The position numbers and the translations under genes are program-made. A stretch of DNA of 64,000 nt from NCBI GenBank assembly GCA_007693855.1, contig RECU01000034.1:1-64000 (forward strand), in the 5' to 3' direction. The stretch is from Gammaproteobacteria bacterium (GTDB lineage Bacteria > Pseudomonadota > Gammaproteobacteria > Steroidobacterales > PWYM01). The notes beneath the pieces were generated by a model that was given only the letters and a program-made list of their open reading frames with translations, ran no database searches and was not told the DNA's origin. This document shows, piece by piece, positions 43,768-52,808 of the stretch; position 1 is the first letter of the stretch, and every line of letters starts with the position of its first letter.

Positions 43768-45087
43768 TCAGCTGATGCTGCCGCTGTCGCGTACGACCTC
43801 GGCGAGCGTGGTGTCACCGAAATGCGCGAGCACCGCGCCGTCAGCTTCCTCCCAGATCTCCAGGGCGCGCGAGGGCCAGCGGTCCCGCAGTCGCGGCAGG
43901 ACGTCGTCGCGTCCGCGCACCGCGTGCAGCACTTCGACCAGGCGGATGCTCTCCAGGGAGCGTCCCGGCATCAGGTGCCCTTCCGCAGTCTCGACCAGCA
44001 GGCCGGCCTCGCGTAATGCGGTGAGCACCGGCGCCAGGCTTTCCTGTGGCAGCCGGAAGCGCGTGGCCAGGGTGTTGGCGCGCCAGGGTTGCTCGGGTGC
44101 GAGGAAGTCGCGGGCCACCAGCAGCATGGCGGCCAGGCCGGTGTGTTCACGGGCCAGGGCGGAGAGATCGGGATGTCGTCGACCGCTACGCAGGTGTTCC
44201 GGGTGCTGCACGTAGTAGGCGAGCTGGGCGCCGAGGAGCAGGATCAGCCAGCTCACATACAGCCAGATCAGCGCCATGATGACGATGGCGAACGACGAGT
44301 AGATCGCCGAAATGCGCGTGGACTGCGCCACGATCTGGGTGAACACCGAGCTTGCAGTGACCCAGGCCACCCCTGCGAACACGCCACCAATCAGCGCCGG
44401 CAGGAGCTTTACGCGCGTGTTTGGCAGCAGCACGTAGAGAAACGTGAATACCGCGATCAGCAGTGCATAAGGTGTGGCCCGGCCGAGGACCAGCAGCATC
44501 GACCCGAACGGCTCGATCTCCATCAGCCGCTGCACCAGGGCGACGCTTGAGAGCGTCGCGATCAGGCCCAGCGCGAGCGCCATCATCAGGGGGCCGAGGA
44601 GCATGGCCGACAGGTAACCGCTGAGCTTGCGCGCCATGCTGCGCGCCGCGTCCACCTGCCAGATGTAGTTCATGCTCTCCTCGACCTTCTGCACCATCGA
44701 CACGACGACGAAAATCAGGAACACGAGACCGACGCCGCCCAGCAGCGCCCCCTGGAGGTTGTCGACGAAACCGATGAGCTCAGTGGTGAGTTCGACGCTT
44801 TTCTCCTCGCCGATCGGTGCGAGGAAATTCTGCAGCAGGGGTTCCAGCTGTCGATGTACGCCGACGCCCTTGAGCAGGGAAAAGCTGAACGCAAGCAGCG
44901 GGACCAGTGACATCAGCGTGGTGTAGACCAGGCTCATGGCGCGGAGCGTGAGCTGTCCGGTCATGATGTCGCGACCGAGCGCCTGGCAGAACCGGGCAAC
45001 GATGACCAGGATCCGGAGGGGCAGACGCTGTACCGCCTCGGGGTTCCAGACCAGCGTGCTCAGGCGACGGCGGACGGCGGACAGCAT
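43768..45087 (-). CDS. YihY/BrkB-family membrane protein with C-terminal winged-helix-like domain
   Basis: The first ~290 residues carry six hydrophobic helices and the family signatures LTLRAMSLVYTTLMSLVPLL, PNTRVKLLPALIGGVFAGV and YSSFAIVIMALIWLYVSW. The remaining 150 residues are soluble and resemble an Rrf2-type helix-turn-helix (LATRFRLPQESLAPVLTALR). The family was once mislabelled ribonuclease BN; its function remains unclear, with transport or export suggested. It follows purC at 6 bp. Confidence 0.9.
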   Translation of the reverse strand: MLSAVRRRLSTLVWNPEAVQRLPLRILVIVARFCQALGRDIMTGQLTLRAMSLVYTTLMSLVPLLAFSFSLLKGVGVHRQLEPLLQNFLAPIGEEKSVELTTELIGFVDNLQGALLGGVGLVFLIFVVVSMVQKVEESMNYIWQVDAARSMARKLSGYLSAMLLGPLMMALALGLIATLSSVALVQRLMEIEPFGSMLLVLGRATPYALLIAVFTFLYVLLPNTRVKLLPALIGGVFAGVAWVTASSVFTQIVAQSTRISAIYSSFAIVIMALIWLYVSWLILLLGAQLAYYVQHPEHLRSGRRHPDLSALAREHTGLAAMLLVARDFLAPEQPWRANTLATRFRLPQESLAPVLTALREAGLLVETAEGHLMPGRSLESIRLVEVLHAVRGRDDVLPRLRDRWPSRALEIWEEADGAVLAHFGDTTLAEVVRDSGSIS

Positions 45088-45093
45088 GGGGGT

Positions 45094-46008
45094 TCAGGCC
45101 TCGGCCCGGCCGGTGATCAGCTGCATCGCCTGGCGGTATTTCTCGGCGGTGGCGGCGATCACCTCCGCCGGCAGGCGTGGACCGGGCGGGCGCTTGTTCC
45201 AGGCGATGGCCTCCAGATGGTCGCGGACGTACTGCTTGTCGAAGCTGGGTGGCGAGATCCCGGGGCGATAGCTGTCGCGTGGCCAGAAGCGCGATGAATC
45301 GGGCGTCAGCGCCTCATCGATCAGTACCAGCCCGTCGCGGTCATCCCAGGCGAACTCGAACTTGGTGTCGGCGATGATCAGTCCGGCGGTGGCTGCGGCG
45401 GTGACCGCGAATGCATACAGCGCGGTGGCCGTCTCCCGCACCCGCTCGGCGCGCCCGCGGCCGATCAGCTCACTCATGTGTGCGAAGCTGATGTTCTCGT
45501 CGTGCTCACCCTGCGCAGCCTTCGTGGCCGGCGTGAACAGCGTCTCGGGCAGCTGGCCGGCCAACGGCAGCCCTAGGGGCAGGCGGATGCCGCAGACCGC
45601 GCCGTCCTGCTGGTACTCCTTCCAGCCCGAGCCGATCAGATAGCCGCGGACGACCGCCTCCACGGGCAGTGGCAGCAGGCGCCGCACCACCACGGCCCGG
45701 CCGGCGATCTGGCGGCGCTCCTCAGGGTCGGTGACATAGGCCTCGGGCACTTCACCGGTGAGGTGGTTGGGTACGATGTGGCGGGTGCGCTCGAACCAGT
45801 AATTCGAGATCGCCGTCAGCATGCGCCCTTTGCCGGGGATCGGGTCCGGCAGGACGACGTCGAAGGCGGAGAGCCGATCGCTGGCGACGATCAGCAAACG
45901 CTCATCGTCGATGGCGTAGAGATCGCGGACCTTGCCGCGGCCGAGCAACGGCAGGCTCTCGAGATGGGATTCGAAGACGGCATCGTCGGCCATGGCGGGT
46001 TTGTTCAT
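45094..46008 (-). CDS. purC: Phosphoribosylaminoimidazole-succinocarboxamide synthase (SAICAR synthetase)
   Basis: The 304-residue enzyme condenses CAIR with aspartate. Recognised blocks: [38 protein letters not shown] and [20 protein letters not shown]. It belongs to the longer, yeast-like PurC form. AGGG lies 6 bp before the ATG at 46008; the frame reaches further upstream without homology. PurE and PurK, earlier in the pathway, are encoded 5 kb away. Confidence 0.96.
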   Translation of the reverse strand: MNKPAMADDAVFESHLESLPLLGRGKVRDLYAIDDERLLIVASDRLSAFDVVLPDPIPGKGRMLTAISNYWFERTRHIVPNHLTGEVPEAYVTDPEERRQIAGRAVVVRRLLPLPVEAVVRGYLIGSGWKEYQQDGAVCGIRLPLGLPLAGQLPETLFTPATKAAQGEHDENISFAHMSELIGRGRAERVRETATALYAFAVTAAATAGLIIADTKFEFAWDDRDGLVLIDEALTPDSSRFWPRDSYRPGISPPSFDKQYVRDHLEAIAWNKRPPGPRLPAEVIAATAEKYRQAMQLITGRAEA

Positions 46009-46026
46009 CGTTGCCCTAAACGACGC

Positions 46027-46032
46027 ATAATA
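46027..46032 (-). promoter_or_regulatory. Candidate -10 box for purC
   Basis: TATTAT on the minus strand lies 19 bp before the purC start in the 85-bp divergent gap to djlA. No PurR-type operator is recognised. Confidence 0.35.
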
Positions 46033-46093
46033 CATGTCGGCAGGGCAGCCCTCATCGGTGGATCGCGCAGGACATGGACGGAGCACTCGGCGC

Positions 46094-46879
46094 ATGAAAT
46101 GGGCTGGCAAGATCACCGGTGCGGCGCTCGGGCTTGTCGCGGGTGGGCCGGTTGGCAGTCTGGTCGGTGCGCTGATTGGGCATCAGTTCGATCGTGGCCT
46201 GTTCCGGGGGCGGGGTGAGGCGCGTCCGCGGCTGGATTCAGCGACCGAGTCGCTGCTGTTTCGGGCGGGTTTCGGCGTGATGGGCTGTCTGGCGAAGGCC
46301 GATGGCCGGGTCTCCGAGGCCGAGATCCGCGCAGCCCGAAGCATCATGCACGAGATGCAGCTGACCCCGGCGCAGATCCGCCAGGCGATCGAGCACTTCT
46401 CTGCGGGCAAGCAGCCCGGCTATCCGCTGACGAGTGTTCTCAAGGAATTGCGCCGGCGGATCGCCGGCAATCGCCAGCTGTCCAGAAGCTTTGTCGAGCT
46501 GCAGATGGGCATGCTGATCCGCGCGGGCGGCATCGGCCGGGCGCAGCGCCCGGTACTCTGGGAAATCGCGAGCTCGCTGGGTGTCGGACGGGTTGAGCTG
46601 GCGCAGCTCGAGGCCACTCTGGAGGCCCGAAGCGGACGAGGGCCACGCCGGCGCGATGCGGCCGGAGAGATTGCCGCCGCCTACGCGTCGCTGGGGGTGG
46701 CGCCGGAGGCCTCTGACGAGCAACTCAAGGTGGCCTACCGGCGGCTGATGAACCGCCATCATCCCGACAAGCTCGCTGCGCGTGGCGAATCCCCAGCCCT
46801 GCTGGAGGCCGCGAAGGAGAAGACCCGGGAGGTCAGGGCGGCATACGAGCGAATCTGCCGGCACCGCGGCATGCGCTGA
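46094..46879 (+). CDS. djlA: DjlA-type membrane co-chaperone
   Basis: The 261-residue product has an N-terminal Gly-rich helix ([22 protein letters not shown]), a TerB-like domain ([20 protein letters not shown]) and a C-terminal J domain whose HPD motif is in [11 protein letters not shown]. It stimulates DnaK at the inner membrane. ATG at 46094 matches DjlA N-termini. It is divergent from purC and convergent with crp. Confidence 0.93.
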   Translation: MKWAGKITGAALGLVAGGPVGSLVGALIGHQFDRGLFRGRGEARPRLDSATESLLFRAGFGVMGCLAKADGRVSEAEIRAARSIMHEMQLTPAQIRQAIEHFSAGKQPGYPLTSVLKELRRRIAGNRQLSRSFVELQMGMLIRAGGIGRAQRPVLWEIASSLGVGRVELAQLEATLEARSGRGPRRRDAAGEIAAAYASLGVAPEASDEQLKVAYRRLMNRHHPDKLAARGESPALLEAAKEKTREVRAAYERICRHRGMR

Positions 46880-46935
46880 GTGCTGCAGGGCGTCGCCGCA
46901 ACCGGGTCGTCGTCACCTCCCTGTGCGGCGCACGC

Positions 46936-47598
46936 CTAGACGCGTCGGCGCGGCGGTTCGCGGCGTGCGTTGTAGACCACGATGGTCTTCCCGCTGGCCG
47001 AGACCAGACCCTGTTCTCCGAGCACCTTGAGCACGCGCCCGGCCATCTCCCGGGAACACCCGACGAGGCGGCTGAGTTCCTGGCGCGATACCTTGATCTG
47101 CATCCCGTCCGGATGGGTCATCGCGTCGGGTTCGTTGCACAGATCCATGATGGCATGCGCCACCCGGCCGGTGACATCGACAAACGCGAGGTCACCGAGT
47201 TTGCGGTTGGTGCGGTCCAGCCGGACCGCCAGCTGGGTGGCGAGCTCGAACACGATCGCCGGGTGCTCCATGGCAATCTGGCGGAAGCGTGGATAGGTCA
47301 TTTCCGCGATTTCGCTTTCCGTGCGCGTGCGCACCCAGGCGCTGCGCTGGGGCTGATCATGGAACAGCCCCATCTCGCCAAAGAACTGGCCCTTGTTCAG
47401 ATACGCGAGGACCATTTCGTTGCCATCTTCGTCCTCGATCATCACCTCGACCGAACCGTCGACGATGTAATACAGCGTGTCGGGTAGGTCGCCGGCGTGA
47501 ATCATCACGGTCTTCTGCGGCACGGTGCGAATGCGGCAGTAACTGAGAAATTTGTTGATGGCGGGGACGTCGCTGAGCGGTTTGGCGGCATCTGGCAT
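46936..47598 (-). CDS. crp: Crp/Vfr-type cAMP-dependent regulator
   Basis: A 220-residue regulator with the cyclic-nucleotide-binding domain (FFGEMGLFHDQPQRSAWVRT, containing the Arg-Ser pair that holds cAMP phosphate) and helix-turn-helix SRQELSRLVGCSREMAGRVL. Both are close to E. coli CRP and Pseudomonas Vfr, so it probably binds cAMP and the TGTGA-N6-TCACA operator. No strong operator of that kind is visible upstream of it. Confidence 0.93.
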   Translation of the reverse strand: MPDAAKPLSDVPAINKFLSYCRIRTVPQKTVMIHAGDLPDTLYYIVDGSVEVMIEDEDGNEMVLAYLNKGQFFGEMGLFHDQPQRSAWVRTRTESEIAEMTYPRFRQIAMEHPAIVFELATQLAVRLDRTNRKLGDLAFVDVTGRVAHAIMDLCNEPDAMTHPDGMQIKVSRQELSRLVGCSREMAGRVLKVLGEQGLVSASGKTIVVYNARREPPRRRV

Positions 47599-47639
47599 GT
47601 TGTTATGGCCCCTGCAGTGAGTTAACAGAATGCGTTGTT

Positions 47640-47645
47640 AGTATA
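47640..47645 (-). promoter_or_regulatory. Candidate -10 box for crp
   Basis: TATACT on the minus strand lies about 41 bp before the crp start. TTGCAC stands upstream but at only 13 bp spacing, so the -35 assignment is uncertain. Confidence 0.4.
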
Positions 47646-47737
47646 ATCCTGCCCATAGTGCAAGCGCGGAGTGCACGTTCCTGCGGTTCTTGGCCGGGAA
47701 TTCTTCACGTCGCGGCGAGTGTGCGCGGACCGGAAGG

Positions 47738-48379
47738 TCAGATACGGTAGGCGGTTGCGGTCATGACCCGGGCTGCCATGCGCATGGCCCGACGTGCCGC
47801 CCATGGCAGCCGGCGGGCGCCGGCGGCGCGCGCGGCATCGCCGTGCTCGGCCTCGTCCAGCGCCATTGCCCGCAGGATCCGGCGACTGCGCTCGTCCGTC
47901 TCCGGCAGCTGTCGCATGTGCCCTTCCAGGTGTTCGACGACCTGTCGTTCGGTTTCCTCGACGAAGCCGAGACTCAACCGATCGCCGGCAGCCGCCGCCG
48001 CGGCCCCGACGGTGAAGGCCCCCAGGTACCAGAGCGGGTCGAGGCGGCTCGGACGCGCGCCGATCTCCTCAAGGCGCTCCCGGCACCAGGCGAGATGATC
48101 GCCTTCCTCGCGGGCGGCGCCCGCCAGGTATTCAGCCGTCACCTCGTCGCGGGCCAGCAGGGCCTGCCCATGGTAGAGCGCCTGTGCGGCCACTTCGCCA
48201 GCATGATTGACGCGCATCAGTCCCGCGACATGCGCGCGCTCCGCATCGTCGAGGGGTGCCTCGGGCGTGTCGGCGGCCGGATTGGCGCGCGCGGCAGTGG
48301 CGGGCACGGCGAGGGTGCGCAGCAGGTTGTCCGCGCCTGCAAGCAGGCGGTCCAGCGGCGTCAGTCGGCGCGTAGGCAT
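47738..48379 (-). CDS. coq7: 3-demethoxyubiquinol 3-hydroxylase (Coq7)
   Basis: The 213-residue di-iron enzyme hydroxylates the C6 position in the last ring hydroxylation of ubiquinone synthesis. Carboxylate ligands are visible in [38 protein letters not shown] and DEAEHGDAA. It replaces the flavoprotein UbiF of enterics. The gene overlaps nothing and is followed by crp at 139 bp on the same strand. Confidence 0.95.
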   Translation of the reverse strand: MPTRRLTPLDRLLAGADNLLRTLAVPATAARANPAADTPEAPLDDAERAHVAGLMRVNHAGEVAAQALYHGQALLARDEVTAEYLAGAAREEGDHLAWCRERLEEIGARPSRLDPLWYLGAFTVGAAAAAAGDRLSLGFVEETERQVVEHLEGHMRQLPETDERSRRILRAMALDEAEHGDAARAAGARRLPWAARRAMRMAARVMTATAYRI

Positions 48380-48551
48380 AAGCGGTCGATCCAGGTCGTT
48401 TGCGGGTCTTCAGGGCAGAATGTACCATCCCCGGCCTTCAGCCCGAAGCGTTGGCCATGACGCCCGCCGGAGACCGCCGCGGGATCATCACTGTGGCCCC
48501 GGGGGTGGTCTGTGTGGGGTGGTCTTCCCTGAGAGTCCGGAGTGTCCTGTG

Positions 48552-49298
48552 ATGTTCAATATGGTGTGTGCTGCGGGTCGTCCGGTGGCCGTGATCGGTG
48601 TGCTGGCCGGCGTGCTGGGTTTGGTGGGAGTTGCGAGCGCCGACGAAGAGGCGGATGACGGCGGCTGGTCAGGCAGCGCGCGCCTGGGGTATCTCTCGAC
48701 CAGCGGCAATTCGGAGACGGACAATCTGAATGCGCGCCTGACCGCAGAGTACGCTACCGGCGCCTGGCTTCACCGGGGTATCGTCGCGGGCGTCGGTGCC
48801 CGCGAGGATGGCCGGACGATTGCCGAGGCGTATGAGTTGGGTCTGCGAACAACCTATGATTTCAATGACTTCGATTTTGTCTTCGGCAGGGCTAACTGGC
48901 GAAAAGACAAATTCAGCGGTTTTGATCAGCAGTTCAGCCAGTCGCTCGGTTACGGTCGCCGGCTCATCAACCAGCCACGGCAGCACCTGAATGTGGAAAT
49001 CGGCGCCGGTGCCCGGCAGGCGCGCCAGCGTGACGGGAACCGCGTCAACGAGGCGATTCTGCGGTTTGGCAGCGATTACGAATTCCGTTTCAACGATGTT
49101 GCCGCGTTCAACTTCGATCTATCGATCGAAAGTGGTGAGGACAACACCTTCACCGAGGCCGTTGGCGCGTTCACGACCAAGTTGATGGGCCGGCTGGCCA
49201 CCGTCGTGTCGTATACTGTGCGCAACAACTCCCGGGTGCCCGAGGGGACCACCCGCACGGACACCTTCACGTCCATATCCCTCGAATACAGCTTCTAG
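48552..49298 (+). CDS. DUF481 (YdiY-like) outer-membrane beta-barrel protein
   Basis: The 248-residue protein has a signal peptide (residues 1-26) and repeated amphipathic beta-strands such as GSARLGYLSTSGNSETDNLN and WLHRGIVAGVGAREDGRT, ending in a C-terminal Phe (SLEYSF) typical of outer-membrane barrels. The STSGNSE segment is the DUF481 signature. Function is unknown; the family may respond to acid or osmotic conditions. GTG at 48549 is an alternative start. Confidence 0.85.
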   Translation: MFNMVCAAGRPVAVIGVLAGVLGLVGVASADEEADDGGWSGSARLGYLSTSGNSETDNLNARLTAEYATGAWLHRGIVAGVGAREDGRTIAEAYELGLRTTYDFNDFDFVFGRANWRKDKFSGFDQQFSQSLGYGRRLINQPRQHLNVEIGAGARQARQRDGNRVNEAILRFGSDYEFRFNDVAAFNFDLSIESGEDNTFTEAVGAFTTKLMGRLATVVSYTVRNNSRVPEGTTRTDTFTSISLEYSF

Positions 49299-49338
49299 CG
49301 GGCGCCACCGCCACAGTTGTCGGACCGGGCCGGATTGC

Positions 49339-49367
49339 TTGCGCAGCCCGGGTCAAAAAGGTATGAT
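49339..49367 (+). promoter_or_regulatory. Promoter of rplM-rpsI
   Basis: TTGCGC at 49339-49344 and TATGAT at 49362-49367 are 17 bp apart, the best-spaced promoter seen on this strand. Transcription would start near 49374. Confidence 0.65.
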
Positions 49368-49379
49368 TTCCGGCTTTTC

Positions 49380-49410
49380 GACGGGTAATATTCTTTTTCA
49401 GTGGCCCGTC
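49380..49410 (+). promoter_or_regulatory. Hairpin in the rplM leader, possible L13 autoregulatory element
   Basis: GACGGG (49380-49385) can pair with CCCGTC (49405-49410) over a 19-base AT-rich loop, starting close to the predicted transcript start and ending 20 bp before the rplM start codon. L13 represses its own mRNA in E. coli; whether this hairpin has that role is inference. Confidence 0.4.
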
Positions 49411-49429
49411 AGTCTTGAGGATCCGGCAC

Positions 49430-49858
49430 ATGAAGACCTTTTCGGCCAAGTCCCACGAGGTGCATCGCGACTGGTTTGTCGTCGATGCCAATGGCAAGAC
49501 CCTCGGGCGGCTGGCGACCCAGATTGCTACGCGGCTCAAGGGCAAGCACAAGCCCGAGTACACGCCGCACGTCGATACCGGCGATTACATCGTCGTCATC
49601 AACGCCGACAAGATCCATGTCACGGGCAACAAGCTCAAGGACAAGGTGTATTACCGTCATACCGGCTACATCGGCAACATGAAGTCGATCACGCTGGAAA
49701 AACAGCTGCAGAAGGCCCCGGAGCGGGTGCTGGAAGCTGCAGTGCAGGGCATGATGCCGAAAAACCCTCTCGGACGGCAGATGCTGAAGAAACTCCGGGT
49801 ATTCCCCGGACCGACCCATCCGCATGCGGCGCAGCAGCCCATCGCGCTAGACATCTAA
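49430..49858 (+). CDS. rplM: 50S ribosomal protein L13
   Basis: The 142-residue protein binds 23S rRNA early in assembly. It matches L13 throughout: [39 protein letters not shown] and [23 protein letters not shown] at 49430 is the family start (five upstream residues are not conserved). It is cotranscribed with rpsI, 22 bp downstream. Confidence 0.99.
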   Translation: MKTFSAKSHEVHRDWFVVDANGKTLGRLATQIATRLKGKHKPEYTPHVDTGDYIVVINADKIHVTGNKLKDKVYYRHTGYIGNMKSITLEKQLQKAPERVLEAAVQGMMPKNPLGRQMLKKLRVFPGPTHPHAAQQPIALDI

Positions 49859-49880
49859 CGGTCACCACGGATATCTGACA

Positions 49881-50273
49881 ATGACCCAGGCAGTCCCCTA
49901 CGGCACCGGCCGGCGCAAGACCTCGACGGCAAGGGTGTTCCTTCGCCCCGGCACCGGCAACATCACAGTGAATTCCAAGCCCCTGGATGAGTTCTTCGGG
50001 CGCAAGACGGCACAGATGATCGTGCGTCAGCCGCTGGAGCTCACCGACATGACCGCAAAATTCGATGTTGCGGTGACGGTGATCGGCGGCGGCACGACCG
50101 GTCAGGCTGGTGCGATCCGACATGGCATCACCCGGGCCCTGATGGAATACGACGAAACCCTCCGGCCAAGTCTTCGCCGTGCCGGTTTCGTCACTCGCGA
50201 TGCACGTGAGGTCGAACGCAAGAAGGTGGGTCTGCGCAAGGCCCGGCGCGCCGTTCAGTTCTCCAAGCGCTGA
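49881..50273 (+). CDS. rpsI: 30S ribosomal protein S9
   Basis: A 130-residue protein whose C-terminal tail reaches the decoding site. Signatures: [20 protein letters not shown] at the start and [15 protein letters not shown] at the end, with the tail Lys-Arg that contacts tRNA. Second gene of the L13-S9 operon. A tRNA-Gln gene follows 24 bp later, ahead of a terminator, so all three may share a transcript. Confidence 0.99.
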   Translation: MTQAVPYGTGRRKTSTARVFLRPGTGNITVNSKPLDEFFGRKTAQMIVRQPLELTDMTAKFDVAVTVIGGGTTGQAGAIRHGITRALMEYDETLRPSLRRAGFVTRDAREVERKKVGLRKARRAVQFSKR

Positions 50274-50297
50274 TCACGCGTCGGCGCTGTCAGGTTT

Positions 50298-50371
50298 TGG
50301 GGGATCGTCTAGTGGTAGGACATCGGACTCTGACTCCGAGAACCTAGGTTCGAATCCTAGTCCCCCAGCCA
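50298..50371 (+). tRNA. tRNA-Gln (anticodon CTG), CCA encoded
   Basis: Cloverleaf by hand: acceptor TGGGGGA (50298-50304) pairs with TCCCCCA (50361-50367), D stem GTCT/GGAC, anticodon stem TCGGA/TCCGA with loop CTCTGAC and anticodon CTG, T arm with GGTTCGAATCC. The weak first pair U1-A72 is typical of tRNA-Gln, and the CCA end is encoded at 50369-50371. Confidence 0.96.
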
Positions 50372-50390
50372 GTTCCGTCTCCCAGGGCGG

Positions 50391-50424
50391 AAAAGCCCGC
50401 ACTTCCGGTCGCGGGCTTTTTTTT
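50391..50424 (+). terminator. Rho-independent terminator after rpsI and tRNA-Gln
   Basis: Ten-base stem AAAAGCCCGC/GCGGGCTTTT with a 10-base loop, followed by eight T in total. On the minus strand it also ends in TTTT, so it can serve rpiA (stop at 50436) as well. Confidence 0.9.
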
Positions 50425-50435
50425 GACTTTCCCGG

Positions 50436-51107
50436 TTACGCAGGCTTTCCGGGCTCCAGGCGCTCGACCCCTCGCGCCCCAGCGATCAGCAGCACGTCTG
50501 CTGGCCGACGGGTGAACAGCCCGACGGTGACCACTCCCGCCAGCTGATTCAGTCGGCGTTCCATCTCGGCGGCGTTCAACAGGTCCAGGCCATGGACGTC
50601 CAGGATCTCGTTGCCGTTGTCCGTGATGAAGCCCGAGCGCCATTCGGGTCTGCCGCCGAACTTCACCAGTTCCCGCGAGACGTATGCGCGGGCCATGGGG
50701 ATCACCTCTATCGGCAGCGGAAACTCCCCAAGGACCCCCCGAAGCTTGCTCTCGTCAACGATGCAGATGAAGCGCCGTGAAGCCGCAGCGATGATTTTTT
50801 CTCGGGTCAGCGCGCCGCCGCCGCCCTTGATCAGGTGACCCTGGCGGGTGGCCTCGTCGGCACCGTCTATATATAGATCGAGGTCGCCGGTCTCGTTCAG
50901 TGTCGTCGGTTCCAGGTGAATTGCTCGGAGGCGTTCCGTAGAGGCCTCCGAGCTCGAGACCACGCCGGCCAGTCGAGGCTGATGGCGGCCCAGCAGATCG
51001 ATGAAATGGTTCACGGTGGAGCCCGTGCCAATACCGAGCAGCATACCCTCGCGGATTTCTTCCAGCGCTGCGCGTGCCGCTGCCTGCTTCAGCTGATCCT
51101 GGTCCAT
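50436..51107 (-). CDS. rpiA: Ribose-5-phosphate isomerase A
   Basis: Interconverts ribose 5-phosphate and ribulose 5-phosphate in the pentose phosphate pathway. The 223-residue protein has [25 protein letters not shown] and [14 protein letters not shown] as substrate-binding motifs. AGGAC before the ATG at 51107 supports this start; longer frames upstream are not conserved. It converges on the rplM-rpsI-tRNA unit. Confidence 0.97.
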   Translation of the reverse strand: MDQDQLKQAAARAALEEIREGMLLGIGTGSTVNHFIDLLGRHQPRLAGVVSSSEASTERLRAIHLEPTTLNETGDLDLYIDGADEATRQGHLIKGGGGALTREKIIAAASRRFICIVDESKLRGVLGEFPLPIEVIPMARAYVSRELVKFGGRPEWRSGFITDNGNEILDVHGLDLLNAAEMERRLNQLAGVVTVGLFTRRPADVLLIAGARGVERLEPGKPA

Positions 51108-51131
51108 GGTCTGTCCTGTGTCCGTTAGAGA

Positions 51132-51158
51132 CGAAAATGCCCGCGCGGAGCGGGCATT
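51132..51158 (-). terminator. Terminator between the H1-like gene and rpiA
   Basis: Stem AATGCCCGC/GCGGGCATT with a 5-base loop; read on the minus strand it is followed by TTTT, so it ends the transcript of the lysine-rich protein. Confidence 0.7.
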
Positions 51159-51209
51159 CTCTGATGCCTCCCGGGCGCCGCACATGGCGCCCGGGGTGCG
51201 GCATCCGGT

Positions 51210-51533
51210 TCAACCTGCCGTGGTCACTTTCCTGCTGACCTTCTTGCGTGTTGCAGGTTTTTTCCTGGCTACTTTTTTCTTGCTGGCCGTTTTCTTCGAA
51301 GCCGGCTTCTTCGCCACCTTCTTTTTGGCAGCTTTCTTTTTTGAAGTCTTTTTCTTGGCGACTTTCTTTTTCGCTACTTTCTTCTTTGCAGGGGCTTTCT
51401 TGCTGACCTTTTTGGCCACTCTCTTCGCGACTTTCTTGGCGGTTTTCTTTGCCGTTGCCGCCTTGGCAGCAACTTTCTTGCTCACCTTTTTCTTGGTCGA
51501 AGTTTTTTTCTTCGAAGCAGGTTTCTTGGCCAT
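51210..51533 (-). CDS. Lysine/alanine-rich histone H1-like protein
   Basis: The 107-residue protein is built almost wholly of Lys, Ala, Val, Ser and Thr with repeated units such as AKKKVAKKK and SKKKAAKKK. This resembles the C-terminal tail of eukaryotic histone H1 and bacterial H1-like proteins (AlgP, HctB type). Such proteins bind and compact DNA; no folded domain is present. It has its own -10 box and terminator. Codons for Lys are mainly AAA and AAG mixed, making the stretch AT-richer than the surroundings. Confidence 0.75.
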   Translation of the reverse strand: MAKKPASKKKTSTKKKVSKKVAAKAATAKKTAKKVAKRVAKKVSKKAPAKKKVAKKKVAKKKTSKKKAAKKKVAKKPASKKTASKKKVARKKPATRKKVSRKVTTAG

Positions 51534-51575
51534 GGGTAGTCTCCGTGTCTGAAGTATCAGTTGTGTCCGTGGTCG

Positions 51576-51581
51576 AGTATA
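51576..51581 (-). promoter_or_regulatory. Candidate -10 box for the H1-like gene
   Basis: TATACT on the minus strand, 42 bp before the start codon, in a 178-bp AT-richer gap (51534-51711) with no other feature that I recognise. Confidence 0.45.
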
Positions 51582-51711
51582 TACCAAAAGACCTAAATTT
51601 CCAGAGACTTAAAGCCCCCAACGACTATGCCGCCAGCAGCATTGGAAGATGCTTTCAGCACACATGGGCGAGAGAACTTTCATCGGCCTGGTGCGTCGCC
51701 ATGCCGGCACT

Positions 51712-52176
51712 TTACTCGAGCGTGAGAACCAGCTTCCATTGTGCGGCAGTAACCGGCATCACCGACAGGCGATTCCCTCGTTGTACCAGCGGAAAATCCC
51801 TTAATTTATCGGTCGAAAGGGCCTTGAGCTCTTTCAGTGAGATCGTGCGATCCAGTTTTCTCTGGAACCTGATGTCGACCATGTACCAGCGTGGATTGTC
51901 CGGGTGACTCTTGGGGTCGAAGTGTTTGTCTTCCGGATCGAACGCGGTGTGATCGACATAGCCTTCACGAATGACTTCGGCGATACCGACGATGCCAGGG
52001 ATCTCGCAGTTGGAGTGATAGAAGAACACCAGGTCTCCCTTGCGCATCTGGTCGCGAAGCATGTTTCTCGCCTGGTAGTTACGTACGCCGTCCCAATGCG
52101 TACGACCACCCGGCGCCTGGGCGAGGTCGTCGATGCTGAACACTTCGGGTTCGGATTTCATGAGCCAGTAAGCCAC
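51712..52176 (-). CDS. EVE-domain protein
   Basis: A 154-residue protein with the EVE/PUA-like fold: MAYWLMKSEPEVFSIDDL, HWDGVRNYQARNMLRD and GDLVFFYHSN are the family signatures. EVE domains are thought to bind modified nucleic-acid bases, and related YTH domains read m6A in RNA. Here the gene is next to ygfA and the 6S RNA, a common gammaproteobacterial arrangement, and appears as a core gene rather than as part of a restriction cluster. Confidence 0.92.
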   Translation of the reverse strand: MAYWLMKSEPEVFSIDDLAQAPGGRTHWDGVRNYQARNMLRDQMRKGDLVFFYHSNCEIPGIVGIAEVIREGYVDHTAFDPEDKHFDPKSHPDNPRWYMVDIRFQRKLDRTISLKELKALSTDKLRDFPLVQRGNRLSVMPVTAAQWKLVLTLE

Positions 52177-52199
52177 GGTATCGTCCTCGTATCGGTTCG

Positions 52200-52781
52200 T
52201 CAGTCAAAGCGCATGATGCCGGACTCAGTCACGACTGCCGCAAGCGGCACGTCCCAAGGCGCACGTTCGAGGTGCTGGACCTCCTGAAAGCCGAACGCCA
52301 CGCCCACGAGCCGTGGACGCCGCCAGCATTTGTGGTACCGGAGATGGGCGAAATGCCGATCGAAATACCCGGCGCCCATACCCAGTCGGGTCCCGGCGCG
52401 ATCGAACGCGACCAGGGGGACAAGCACCAGGTCAAGCGCGCGGGCAGCGCGTCGCCGGGCGTTGACGCCGGGCTCGGCGATGCGATAACGGTTTCCGGCG
52501 AGCCGGTCATCGGGATGCCAGTCGACAAAACACATGTGGCCGCGGCGGCCCTCGAGTCTCGGCAGGCTGAGTGTCCGACCCCTTGCAGCCAGCTCCCGCA
52601 GCAGTGGCGTGATGTCAGCTTCACCATCGAAAGGCAGGTAAGCGCCGACAGATGCGAAGCGCGCCCTGAACAGGCGTCGGAGTTGGCGGGCCAGCGCGGC
52701 TTCCAGAGACTGGCGTGCTTGCCGGGGCAGTGCACGCCGGCGTTGGCGTAACGCGCGGCGCAGGGCGACCCGCTCACTCAT
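52200..52781 (-). CDS. ygfA: 5-formyltetrahydrofolate cyclo-ligase
   Basis: The 193-residue enzyme converts 5-formyl-THF to methenyl-THF. Motifs: R-rich N-terminus, VGAYLPFDGEADITPLL, and LVPLVAFDRAGTRLGMGAGY, which contains the conserved Gly-rich phosphate loop. It lies directly behind the 6S RNA, the same ssrS-ygfA pairing as in E. coli, where the two are cotranscribed. Confidence 0.95.
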   Translation of the reverse strand: MSERVALRRALRQRRRALPRQARQSLEAALARQLRRLFRARFASVGAYLPFDGEADITPLLRELAARGRTLSLPRLEGRRGHMCFVDWHPDDRLAGNRYRIAEPGVNARRRAARALDLVLVPLVAFDRAGTRLGMGAGYFDRHFAHLRYHKCWRRPRLVGVAFGFQEVQHLERAPWDVPLAAVVTESGIMRFD

Positions 52782-52808
52782 GAGCGCCGCCCGACCGTGA
52801 GAAAAGAA

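Noticed and set aside
43768-45087. Annotation as ribonuclease BN
   Set aside because: Old mislabel of the YihY family; six membrane helices and no nuclease motif.
51712-52176. EVE-domain gene as part of a defence island
   Set aside because: Its neighbours are ygfA, 6S RNA and zapA, a conserved core arrangement; no restriction or defence gene is near.
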